A stretch of DNA of 64,000 nucleotides, from the NCBI GenBank assembly GCA_036417435.1, contig CM070912.1:23548055-23612054 (forward strand), read 5' to 3'. The notes beneath the pieces were generated by a model that worked only from the letters and a program-made list of their open reading frames with translations, made no database searches and was not told where the DNA came from. The translations under genes and the position numbers were made by a program. Each line of letters starts with the position of its first letter. Position 1 is the first letter of the stretch. Positions 1 through 10,453 of this stretch are shown here, piece after piece. Source of the DNA: Inia geoffrensis (lineage: Eukaryota > Chordata > Mammalia > Artiodactyla > Iniidae).

Positions 1-666
1 CCAAAGACACACCACTATCAACCATCAGAGCCAGCGTTCGACTCCTTGGAACTGGCAGACTTTCCCCAATTTCGCATTGTAGCCTTGAAATGGAGTCAAG
101 CCAAGTGACTTCTTTGGGGATCAAACTTTGTCACAATTCCATTATTCCATCCCACATGGAATCACAAGTTATGAAAATATCCCCTCAACACCTAGAAAAA
201 AATCCCCCAATGATCAGGCACTGGGGAGTAGGATGGGACTGGAGGCTGACTGACTTCTAAATGCACTGACATAACAGGCATGATTCCCAAGATAAACTGT
301 TCCACCAGTTTCTAAACCACTGACTTACATATACACTAGAATCCCATTTATTAAATATCAACATAACATGTCTGTAAGTTAAGGTAAAGTGGTCAGAAGA
401 ACATAAGCTTAAAAGTGGTTACTGCAGGAGAGGGAAATAGAATAGAGTATTAAGAGGGATGTTAGTTTTTATTCTTCTTTCTGTGTCATTGGAAACAAGC
501 ATATTTATACATATTTCTGAAAAGTTGAACAAGCATTATTATTTTCATAAATTCAAAAGACAATGAAAATTATTTTAAAAGGCAATATTAAGCTGAAAAT
601 CCATGTGATTCTGAGGGGCATCCTGGATTAAAGATAAAAAGATTATTATCTTAAAAATGGTAATGA

Positions 667-837
667 GGGAACTTCCCTGGTGGTCCAGTGGGTAAGACTC
701 TGCGCTCCCAATGCAGGGGGCCTGGGTTGGATCCCTGGTTGGGGAACTAGAGCCTGCAGGCATGCCGCAACTAAGACCCAGCGCAGCCTAAATAAAGAAA
801 TATTTTTTAAAAATTTAAAATTAAAAAAAAGTTTTTT
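667..837 (+). mobile_element. CHR-2-like SINE
   Basis: tRNA-derived head (ACTTCCCTGGTGGTCCAGTG) and an A-rich tail. The duplications at about 653-666 and 838-849 share AAATGGTAATGA and reach 3 bp into the LTR, so the SINE landed at the LTR edge and is younger than it. Confidence 0.85.
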
Positions 838-846
838 AAATGGTAA

Positions 847-1519
847 TGAAACATAGCAGGACCCTATCTATGGTCCTTGCCCCCATGTCCCCAGCCTGCC
901 TTTTGTCTGTGGAAAAACTTTAGCCAAAGAATAAGCTTAATCAGGGAAGTGAGAAAATGCAGAAGCAAAGAAAAGCAATCATACAGGACAAAACAATAAT
1001 AGTTTGGTCAGTAAGCAAAGTCATGGACCTTTAGCTCCTTCTCAAGGGCTTTAGATAATATTCTGAGCCTTATCCTGTGAGCTGTCCTATATATACTGAA
1101 ACCTCCACCAGGAAGAAGTTAACTTGACCAGTCCATGATGACCAGACTGTAGCCATGACATAAGCTGCCATGATTCTGAGAATTGGCCTCAAAGAAATGG
1201 GAACAAACCGACCCTGGAACTGAAGATTAACTGTACTTAGAACAATCAAGATGATGCTGGTCAGACCACCGCAGGACCAATTTCAAGATGACTGTCAGAG
1301 CTGGCTGTGCTCTTTCTGCATGGAGCCCCCTCCCTCCATCTATAAAAGCTCTTGCCCACTGATTCTCAGCGAGGGGGAGTCAGCCTTTGGACAGGAGTCC
1401 ACCTTCTCCCCCAAACCCCCGGTTGCCGGCATCCAAAATAAAGCAAACTTTCCTTTCCACCAACCTTGCCTCTTTACTGGATTTTGAGTGGGGAGCAGCT
1501 GGACCCACTTTCGGTTACA
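847..1519 (+). mobile_element. Solo LTR, ERV1-like
   Basis: Starts TGAAACATAG and ends GGTTACA, with a TATAAAA promoter box near 1340 and AATAAA near 1437 followed by a typical U5-like end. Flanking tetramers GTAA and ATAA match at 3 of 4 bases. No internal retroviral genes are present, so this is an LTR left by recombination. The exact family is not identified. Confidence 0.6.
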
Positions 1520-1574
1520 ATAAGAGTAAAGTAGCTGAAGAAAGTGAAACTGCTTCCCTCTGGGCCAATAATAA

Positions 1575-1705
1575 CAAAAGGTAACATTTATGAGCCCTTA
1601 CGGTATACAGAGCGTTGGTCTGGAATCCCTTCCGTATGGTAATGCATTTAATGCCCGCGACAACCCGGTGAGGTAGGTGCTGTGATAGCCCGCCTCCACG
1701 ATGGC
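1575..1705 (-). repeat. MIR-like fragment
   Basis: Contains reverse-oriented MIR text around AACCCGGTGAGGTAGGTGCTG. Diverged. Confidence 0.45.
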
Positions 1706-2033
1706 CGTCAGTGATGCTAATCCTGCGGTGCTCACTGTGTGTTCTCCTCCAGCTCTGAACAGGGCCGATTTAAGAAACCAGTAGAATGTCGTGGAAATGA
1801 CAGTATGTTACCTCAATGGCGAAGTCATAAGAGACCTTTTATTCTCTCTTGTATCACCGGCTCTGGGAGAAGCCAGCTAGCATGTCGTAAGGACACTCAA
1901 GCAGCCCTATAGAGAGGCCCGCCTGGGGAGGAACTGCATTTATTTTCAAGCCTCTTTATTATCCTTTAATCCTTTAATCTTTAATTTGTTCGATTTGGGG
2001 GTGTGTGTTCATTGAAGACATTGGCATTTTTGT

Positions 2034-2250
2034 TTGTTTGTTTGTTTTTCTTTTTTGCGTTACGCGGGCCTCTCACTGTTGTGGCCTCTCCCGTTGCGGA
2101 GCACAGGCTCTCGACGCACAGGCTCAGCGGCCATGGCTCACGGGCCCAGCCGCTCCGCGGCATGTGGGATCCTCCCAGACCAGGGCACGAACCCGTGTCC
2201 CCTGCATCGGCAGGTGCACTCTCAACCACTGCGCCACCAGGGAAGCCCCA
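2034..2250 (-). mobile_element. CHR-1 SINE (short form)
   Basis: Reverse-oriented element ending CCACCAGGGAAGCCCC (the tRNA-like head), with a TTTG/T-rich tail at 2034-2057. The target duplication is unclear. Confidence 0.9.
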
Positions 2251-2471
2251 CACATACATTTTTACTAAAATAGGATTATATCCTATATATTCTTTATATG
2301 TTTTGTATTGTTTCAATTTTTTTTCACTTAACAAATGTGAAAATGTTTTTCATGTCATTATGTGAATTCTTTTAAAACATCGTTGTTAAGGATTAGTTAG
2401 CATTCCATTCAATGAATAATTTGTCCAACTGAACTCTTATTGTTGGACATTCTGTTTTTGTTGGTTTGTTT

Positions 2472-2473
<2 letters not shown>

Positions 2474-2507
<34 letters not shown>
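2474..2507. repeat. (AC)n microsatellite
   Basis: About 17 AC units, next to a reverse SINE; probably grew from the SINE tail. Confidence 0.95.
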
Positions 2508-2510
<3 letters not shown>

Positions 2511-2617
2511 TGGCTGCACTGCGTGGCTTTGGGTTCTTAGTTCTCCAACCAGATATTGAACCCGGGCCCTCGGCATTGAAAGCACAGAGTTCTAACCACT
2601 GGACTGCCAGGGAATTC
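2508..2617 (-). mobile_element. CHR-2-like SINE fragment
   Basis: Reverse-oriented, ending ACTGGACTGCCAGGGAATTCC. Its 3' tail merges with the AC repeat. Confidence 0.8.
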
Positions 2618-2649
2618 CTTGTTTTATATTTGAAATAGGATCATCATAA

Positions 2650-2895
2650 AAACACAGTGGTTGACTATGTGCACTCTGGGTTCAGGCTTCCTGAGATCCA
2701 AGCTCAACTCTATCACTTCCCTACAGGACCTTGGAGAGGATATTTAACTCTTTGGAGCTCATTTTTCTCATCTGTGAAATGGGGCTATGGTAGTCCCTAC
2801 CTCACTGGACTATTGTAAGGATTAAATGGATTAATCCACATAAAGTACATACAACGGTGTCCGTCCTTCAGAAAGTAGTCATTCAATGTGGCTTC
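2650..2895 (+). repeat. MIR
   Basis: Typical MIR order: CTGGGTTCAGGC, then CTCATCTGTGAAATGGGG, then TAAGGATTAAATG. Confidence 0.75.
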
Positions 2896-3006
2896 ACTGT
2901 CATCATTGCCACCATCATCAGTTTCACTGTAACTCTTTGTGCCTGTTACATTTTCCTAAGGTAAATTCCTAAAAATAAAGTGACCAGGCTAACAGATAGG
3001 ATTTTT

Positions 3007-3332
3007 TTAAAATTAATTAATTAATTAATTTTTTGGCTGCTTTGGGTCCTTGTTGCTGCATGCGGGCTTTCTCCAGTTGCGGCGAGTGGGGGCTACTCCT
3101 TGTTGCGGTGCGCAGGCTTCTTATTGCGGTGGCTTCTCTTTGTTGTGGAGCACAGGCTCCAGGCACACGGGCTCAGTTGTTGTGGCTCACAGGCTCTAGA
3201 GCACAGGCTCAGTAGCTGTGGTGCTCGGGCTTAGTTGCTCCGTGGCATGTAGGATCTTCCTGGACCAGGGCTCAAACCCGTGTCCCCTGCACTGGCAGGT
3301 GGATTCTCAACCACTGCTCCACCAGGAAGTCC
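3007..3332 (-). mobile_element. CHR SINE (long form)
   Basis: Full reverse copy with the extra CTTTCTCCAGTTGCGGCGAG segment of long forms and an AATTAATTAATT tail. Duplication CAGATAGGATTTTT on both sides. Confidence 0.9.
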
Positions 3333-5404
3333 CCAGATAGGATTTTTGATACTCTATGATAATCTGATCAGCAGTGGAGATTCATTATTATAATTATTAC
3401 AAGCTAGTAAGTTGATTTTTCCTGCAGGGACCCCTGTGAGTGATCTGTGTGTTCTGGAGACACATTTTTGAGATCATGTTCTACCACATTAGCCTGGCAT
3501 CTGTTTTATTAGACACAGATGTTCATGAATAGCACCAAGGTTGTTCACTCTGGAATTCTACATTCACCACCCCAGAACATCTTCAAGATCCCACAGGAAG
3601 GAAAAGAAGGAGAAATGCGAATGGTAGTGGGATTGTGGAAGCTCTGTTCCCAGCATGTCCTAGAGTGACCTCAGACGAAAGCACAGTCAGCGTGAGTGGG
3701 CCTGCAGCCCAGGGAAACTTCTCTGCTCCATGCCAGGATTTCCTGTCTCCTCTAGAAGGAGGTGAGGGGAGTGAAAAGAGGAGTCAAGGCAGAACTGGTT
3801 TAATGCAATCACCCCTCTTTCATGAACATTTGTATTATTTGTTATTGAAGAAGAGCTAGAGCAGACAATGTTGGCTGGACCACCCAGTAGTCATTCCTAA
3901 CCCTATTCTATAAGCTAGAGAACCAGATCCTCACTTCCCCAACCCTCCTAGCAGCTAAGGGTGGTCATAATGTCAAATTCTGCTGGCTTTGTCTTTTATC
4001 CCTCTTTACTACCTTCAACATGGATGTAATGTCTGGAGATGTGGCAGCCATCTTGTGGCCATGAAGACAAAAAGCCAACATGCTATGGATGGCAAAGCAG
4101 AAAGATAGAACCTAAGTCCTTGATGGCATTGATGAGCTGCCAAACTCACCTTGAGATATCTTACTAAATAAATAAAAATGCCCTTAAGGGTTAAGCTGGG
4201 CATTCTGTTACTTACAAATGAAAGCATTCCTGATACAAGCGCCTTAGAATAATTTACACCCATTTTAATTTTTTTATTAAAATTTTTTTTTTGCAATTAC
4301 TGAACACTCTTTTCTTACAAAGAAGAAAAAACCAAATCCCTGACTCAAACCTGTGCAACAACACTTCAAAACTTACTGCTCTGTTCCGGCCTCTCTTAGA
4401 GGAAGACACCTGGTAGGACCAAGGCTTAGCAACCCACAGAAAATGCTTCCCTCTTCTGTCCATGGTAATACTTGCACCCACAGCTGTCTCCTCCTCATGA
4501 GGTGATACATGTGGGAAAATTCTACAGTCCTGCATGAAAAGGTCTCCCAAACTTGATTTAAAATGAGGCTGGTGTCACACTTAATAACTGATTTGGAAGT
4601 TACTCAGAAAAGTACAGGTAGAGAGACAGAAAGAGACAGAGCAACAACGAAGATCTGTTGGCTGCATCAGCTACCGCCGGTCATTTTCTGCCACCTGTAC
4701 TGGTGGAAAGCTGGGACATAGTGTGAGAAGGAACAAGCAGCCTCAGAGATGAGCCAAAATGAGAACAGGGGAGAGAGAATCATCTTCCTGGTTTCCCTCC
4801 AGTTCTCAGTTTCCATCCTTTCTGAGGTTCAGCTGTGTCTTACCCAGCATCCTTCTAATAAATTCTCATTATCCCTTAAGAGAATCAGACTGGGTTATCA
4901 CTGCTGACAAATAAAAAAGCTGTGATCTTTACAACAACCTTTCATCAATCAGCAGGTCCTGGAACTTTGGTGTAAGTCAGGGAACATGTTAGAAGGTGAG
5001 GAAAATATTTTGCTAAAGGCTTTTATCAGGCAAATCAGCCAAATGAGTAAAAAAAAGCAAACAAACCAACAGCAAACTCAAATTCTCCATGACAATTCAG
5101 AGTAGCAAAGGCATTGGCTAATTCTTTGGCTATAAATGAACTAAAATGATGAGCTTTATTTGCATGCATCTGTGGTATATAAAATGCCCTCTTTTTTGTC
5201 CCATTTTGCAACCCCATAGTTATGTCTTACACAGCCACAGCTACTACATTAACATTTATTTAGACATTTGCAGTTTACAAAGCATTTCTGTTGTAGATCA
5301 CTTGTGGAATGACAGTTGTTGGTGGTGGAAAGAAGGGGAAAGGCAATAGGATGCACCAGGAAAACCTACATTAAGAACATGGTCAATGGGGCCAGGAATT
5401 TACT

Positions 5405-5782
5405 CTTTTTTTTTTTTTTGGCTGCATTGGGTCTTTGTTGCTGTGCGCAGGCTTTCTCTAGTTGTGGTGAGTGGGGGCTACTCTTTGTTGCAGTGCGCGG
5501 GCTCCTCATTGTAGTGGCTTCTCTTGTTGTAGAGCTCGGGATCTAGGTACGTGGGCTTCAGTAGTTGCGGCGCGCAGGCTTCAGTAGTTGCGGCGTGCAG
5601 GCTTCGGTAGTTGCGGTATGTGGGCTCAGTAGCTGTAGCTCGCTGGCTCTAGAGCGCAGGCTCAGTAGTTGTGGCACATGGGTTTGTTGCTCAGCGGCAT
5701 GTGGGACCTTCCCTGACCAGGGATCAAACCCGTATTCCCTGCATTGGCAGGCAGGTTTTTAACTGCTGCATCACCAGGGAAG
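5405..5782 (-). mobile_element. CHR SINE (long form, internally expanded)
   Basis: Reverse copy with a T tail at about 5405-5419. The internal module GTAGTTGCGG is repeated three times (about 5560-5615), making it about 50 bp longer than the other long forms. Confidence 0.88.
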
Positions 5783-6364
5783 TGCTTTACTTTTTATTTA
5801 AGTCAAATACAATACATCAGACTCTCCCTCCCAGGATTTGGGAATTGTGACTCAGACCTCTAATCAGTCTTTTCAGAGTTTATATCAACTTGGGGCTGCA
5901 ATGTGGCCATATTTTGCCATGTGAAGGGAGAAGTGGATAAAATCAGGGGCAAGTGTGAGGTGCAGGCTCTGGGATGAGGGAAACAGCAAACATGAACTCG
6001 TAGGCAGGAACAGATAGGTGTGTTCAGATAGGAGGAGAAAGGAAGCCAGCCACAGTGGTGATGGTAGGAGATGGGGCTGGACAGATCCCCCAAAGCCTGC
6101 TCCACACATGATAAGGAGAGCGAGGGTGTATTCTAAGTGGCAAGAGGAAACCAGAGGAGGAGGGGGTGTTTAGCAGGAGAATTACAAGAACAATTTCCTT
6201 TTTGAGAAGTTGGTTCTGCTGGCGGACAAGGTTTGGACAAGGCAGGGAGACAGTCAGGAGGCAGTCCTCGCCTTGGCAGAGGTGGTGGTGCTTTGGGTTA
6301 GGTGATCGCTGGTGGCGAAGGAGAGCAGAGGGCTGATTCCACCCTGCCCCTCTGCACCCTGGTT

Positions 6365-6496
6365 CTTTTTTCTCTAAAATGGGGATTGAAGGTTCCTACT
6401 GTCTTCTTAGGGATGATGAAAGTTAAACGAGGTAATGCATGATATGGATTTGGTACAGAGTAAGTCCTCAATAAGTGGCAGCTATTATTATTATCT
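6365..6496 (+). repeat. MIR fragment
   Basis: Contains CTAAAATGGGGATTGAAG and AGTAAGTCCTCAATAAGTGG, as in the 3' part of MIR. Confidence 0.65.
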
Positions 6497-7699
6497 TAAT
6501 AATAAAAGAGAGACCCCACCATAGCTTTCCTCGTACTGTATTCTAGTGTGGGAAACAGACAAATCAAGTAGTAAAAATAAAGTGCTAGGACAGATAAAGC
6601 TGATAGGGGGCTCTGTGGAAAGACATGTGCCTCCCCTTGAAATAAAGCAATACCTAAATGGAATCAAGAATTCCATGTTTGATTCTGCTTTCTGTCCTAC
6701 TTGCCATCCTTCTGTCTGAATTTCTGTTTGTCTGCTACCAGCCTTCTTCCCCCTTCTATTTCCTTCCAACAGAAGATTTTTGAGACCTTTTCCCAAAGAA
6801 CTACCCTATTTCTACTCCTGTAAAATCAGTCAACTCCTGGGAGGAAGGAGTTTCCTTCAGGATACTGGGCTCATTCCCCTGCCCCAGAGAGAATCCGAGG
6901 CCTCTCCTGGCTTGGGATGCAGATCAAGCCAGGGCCAGGTGCCAGGTGCCAGGTGAGACCAGTAGGAGGGAGATAAGCATTGGCAGGCTCCATCCACCTC
7001 CTTCCAGATCTGTGGGCTGGGATCAGGGCTGGGAGGTGGCCTCTGGCGAGGAAGGGAAGAGGGAGGCACTGTCTCACGACAGAAATAGCCATCATTTCTC
7101 GACACTGCTTTGTGCCACAGACTTTAGAGGTAATTTTTTTAAAACTACAAGCATATATAGGTAATATAGCTGTGCAATACAGAAAAAAAGGATTATCAGT
7201 AAATACCCCCAACTTGTCCTGAAATTTACTATGCATTTCCAAGCACATACATATTCTTGTATTTTCTTTACCCAAATGGTAGCTTACCTAATACACTTCT
7301 TCTGCACCTTGGTTTTTTCACTTAATTGTATATTTCCACACATAGAACTTTCTCTATGTAGAACTTTCTATATGTCTACATATACAGCTATTTGATCGCT
7401 GGATGTATGTGTCAAAATGTATTCAACCAGCCTTGTATCTATATTGATTTAGGCCACTTCTTTCTTTTGCTAGTATAAACAACATTGCAAGGAATAGCCT
7501 CATAGAAATGCCATTGCTTGTCTTGCAGAATTTTAAAATTTTACGTAGTTTGAATAAATGAACAAAACCGAACCCAAAACAAAACAAAAACATTTTTTTA
7601 AAAAGCACTTTCATGGTTTTATTTTTTACATTTATATCTTTGGATTTTCTTTTGTGTGAGGTTGGCATCAGATTAGGTTTGTTTGGGTTTTTTTCCCCC

Positions 7700-7830
7700 A
7701 GATGCTCTGCCAGGCACTTCAGGGGATTATTCTCACTACAACCCTTTCTACAGGTGAGAAAACAGAGGCTCAGAGAGGTTGAGTCACATGGCCAAGCTCA
7801 CTCAGGAAATAATTAGAGACCAGTTTCCAA
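7700..7830 (-). repeat. MIR fragment (reverse)
   Basis: Contains GGTGAGAAAACAGAGGCTCA and GAGAGGTTGAGTCACATGGCC, the complement of the MIR core. Confidence 0.65.
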
Positions 7831-7904
7831 TTGGAAACTCAGTGACCCAACCCTTTACTACAATAAAAATAGCATTTATTTTGACCCAGGCAATTACTTC
7901 TTAA

Positions 7905-8590
7905 AAAAATTAACTTTCTATCTTGGAATAGTTTTAGAGTTACAGAAAAAATTTGAGAATATCACAGAGAATTTCCATACACCTCAGACTCAGTTTCTGT
8001 GATTATTACTATCTTACTTCAGTAGATGAGCCAATATTGACACAGTATTATTATCTAAAGTCCATACTTTATTCAGATTTGCTTAGTTGTTACTTTTCCT
8101 GTTCCACATTCCCACCCTGATGACCATATTACACTTAAGTGGTCATTTAACGGTCTCATGTCTCCTTAGGCTCCTCTTCACTGTGACAGTTTCTGACTTC
8201 CCCTGTTTCTGATGACCTTGACAGTCTTGTGTAGCTATTCAGGTCTTCTGTAGGACGTCCCTTGACTGGGGTTTATCTGATGTTTTTCTTATGATTTGGC
8301 TGAAGTTACGGGTTTGGGGGAGAAAGACCCACACAGGTAGAGTGTCATTCCCATCACATCATATCAAGGGTGCATACATACCATCAACATGACATCACTG
8401 TTGATGTCGACCTGGATCACCTGTCTGAGCAAGTGTTTGTCAGGTAGTATTCAGGTAGTTACTTGCCGTGCCCCGCCCTCCCTTTCCGTACTGTCCTCTT
8501 CGGAGGGAAGTCACTGTGTGCAGCCCGCATTTAAAGGCTGGGGAGTCAGGCTCCACCTCCTTGAAGTAGCTGTATAAATTATTTAGAATT
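7905..8590 (-). mobile_element. Old L1 3' end
   Basis: Reverse-oriented L1M-type 3' UTR text (AGTTTTAGAGTTACAG, GATTATTACTATC, CATGTCTCCTTAGGCTCCTC). No coding remains. Confidence 0.55.
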
Positions 8591-8595
8591 TTTCT

Positions 8596-8650
8596 GCGAT
8601 TTATCTACACTTCCCGATTTATCTACACTGCGATTTATCTACACTTCCCG
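8596..8650. repeat. Short tandem repeat of CGATTTATCTACACT units
   Basis: Three copies: 8596-8614, 8615-8629 and 8630-8650. The first and third share GCGATTTATCTACACTTCC; the middle one is shortened. Confidence 0.85.
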
Positions 8651-8857
8651 TTTATTTAATTTGGAAGTTACTTGTATACAAATGTATATACAATTACATT
8701 TCTTTAATTATTTGGCACTTATTTATATTTGCTAATTCCTTTTCATTCTATCTTTTAAGCTGTACCTGGATAGAGGCAGAGATGAAACGTGGATAAGGTG
8801 CAAATTTTAAAAGACAAACACCGCACGTAGTGAAAAACCCTCCCTTGTACCTTTTTC

Positions 8858-9074
8858 TTTTTTTTTTTGCGGTACGCGGACCTCTCACTGTTGTGGCCTC
8901 TACCATTGCGGAGCACAGGCTCCGGACGCGCAGGCTCAGTGGCCATGGCTCACGGGCCCAGCCGCTCCGCAGCATGTGGGATCTTCCCGGACCGGGGCAC
9001 GAACCCATGTCCCCTACATTGGCAGACCGACTCTCAACCACTGCGCCACCAGGGAAGCCCCCCCAGGGAAGCCC
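8858..9074 (-). mobile_element. CHR-1 SINE, young, about 0.2 kb upstream of the TMC7 CpG island
   Basis: Reverse copy with perfect 16-bp duplications CCCTTGTACCTTTTTC (8842-8857 and 9075-9090). Its tRNA-like head is locally duplicated (CCAGGGAAGCCCC occurs twice). Confidence 0.93.
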
Positions 9075-9269
9075 CCCTTGTACCTTTTTCATCCAGGCCT
9101 CACAGCTCCCCACTCGAGAGATATCTTATGCATTTACAAACATGTACAAATATATTCCCCCCGCCCCTCTTTCTTTTTCCTTTTGGTATCCAAATGGTAA
9201 CTTACTAGATACACTTGTTCGGCGTCTTGGTTATTTTTATTACACTTTTTAAAATCTGGGAGGTCTCCC

Positions 9270-9760
9270 CTCCTCGCGGCCGCTGGACGGAGCTGTCCCG
9301 GGTCTCTCCGGCTCTCCAGCCGCGTCTCGTGGGTCCCCGACGCGGCGTAGCCGCATTCTCCCACTGCCCCCTGGCTGCACCTCGCCTTCCAGCGCAGGGC
9401 TGCTCGGGTGGTCCAGCGGGGGCGGTCGTGGGAAGGGCCGCCGGGGCGCCCCGCCCCCGCCTCTGTGACGTCGGCCCCGGAATCTGGAATCCCGGCTCCG
9501 GGAGGGAAGGCCGGGAGGTGGCGGCGGCAGGGGTGGCGGCGGCGGCGGCCGGAGCGGGTCTCCGGCGGCATTTCGGGGGCGCGCTGCGCAGCCATGAGCG
9601 AGTCCAATGCCAGTGCACTCCCGCCCGGCAGGTCCAGCAGGCAGGCCTTCATCCACCAAGGTAGGGCGGCGCGGACCCGGCTCCAGGCGGCCGGCGGGTG
9701 CAAGCGGCCGCGAGGTGCTGGGAGCTCGGCGCGGGCCCGGCCCCCTCCCCACCTCCCGGC
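9270..9760 (+). promoter_or_regulatory. TMC7: CpG-island promoter of TMC7
   Basis: A sharply GC- and CpG-rich island surrounds exon 1, in contrast to AT-rich flanks. No TATA box is visible before the start codon. A full CRE-type TGACGTC lies at 9466-9472 and Sp1-type CCCCGCCCCCGCC boxes at about 9449-9462. GGCGGC runs follow at 9520-9570. The exact transcription start cannot be fixed from sequence. Confidence 0.8.
9594..9660 (+). CDS. TMC7: TMC7 coding exon 1
   Basis: Encodes residues 1-22 plus one base, starting [17 protein letters not shown]. It lies inside the CpG island and ends at the donor CAAG|gtaggg. The frame is also open upstream to an ATG at 9408, but the homologous start is 9594. 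Confidence 0.93.
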
Positions 9761-10413
9761 TTGGGGGAAAGCGGATCTTTCCTATTGCTGGTCTCCCTCC
9801 TCCAACCCATCCTCACCCAATTCAGAGAGCGCATGCCCTACCGAAAGGAGCACTAGAATGGGAGTCTCGACAGTGGTGAGTTTGCCTTCCCAAAGCTGGT
9901 CGAGGGGTCCTGGGCTAGTCTCAAAATAATCTTAGATGTTAAATGAAAAGATTGTGAGATCCCTGTCAGCCCTAACATTCTGATACCAGGTGCCTGCCTC
10001 CCAAACATACGAGGCTTTACAATTAGATGGACTTAGAACTGAATTCTGCCTCGGCTATTTATTGCTGTGTGATCTCTGGTAAGTGACTTGCCCTCTCTGA
10101 ACCTTAGGTTCTTCAGCAGTAAAATGGGAATAAGATGTTGGTGGGATTAGTTGAGAGAAAAATGTGTGAAGTGGTTAGCACAGTGCTTGATACAGGAAAG
10201 GCACAATCAGTGGTAGCCAGCCAAGTATATGCTTTTCCCTTTTTTTATTGGGTAAAACTTAAGAGTGAAGTGTACAGCTCTGTGAATTTTAACATAAATG
10301 TGTACAGCCGCTACTCAGTCAAGATAGAAAAGTTGCCAGTACCCAGGCAGGCTTCCTTGCAGCATTCATATCTTATATTTGCCCTTAACAAAACACAAGA
10401 CCCCACTGTGAGG

Positions 10414-10453
<40 letters not shown>

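Larger units (their letters stand above)
1..9269. other. Upstream flank, no gene
   Basis: 5' flank of TMC7 built from the repeats listed separately. I recognise nothing in 1-652, about 3340-5390 or about 5790-6360 beyond ordinary AT-rich sequence. ORFs here are short and mostly transposon-derived. Confidence 0.75.

Noticed and set aside
847..1519. Endogenous retrovirus coding genes
   Set aside because: Only a solo LTR is present; there are no gag, pol or env reading frames on either side.
8858..9252. ORFs within CHR SINEs (for example around 2003-2365, 8830-9252, 27388-27828, 32585-32936, 53517-53810)
   Set aside because: The recurring peptide text is translated SINE sequence, identical from copy to copy, and not a protein family.
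9134..9752. Long minus-strand ORFs across the CpG island
   Set aside because: GC-rich sequence lacks stop codons by chance; Arg/Pro/Ala-rich text with no family resemblance.
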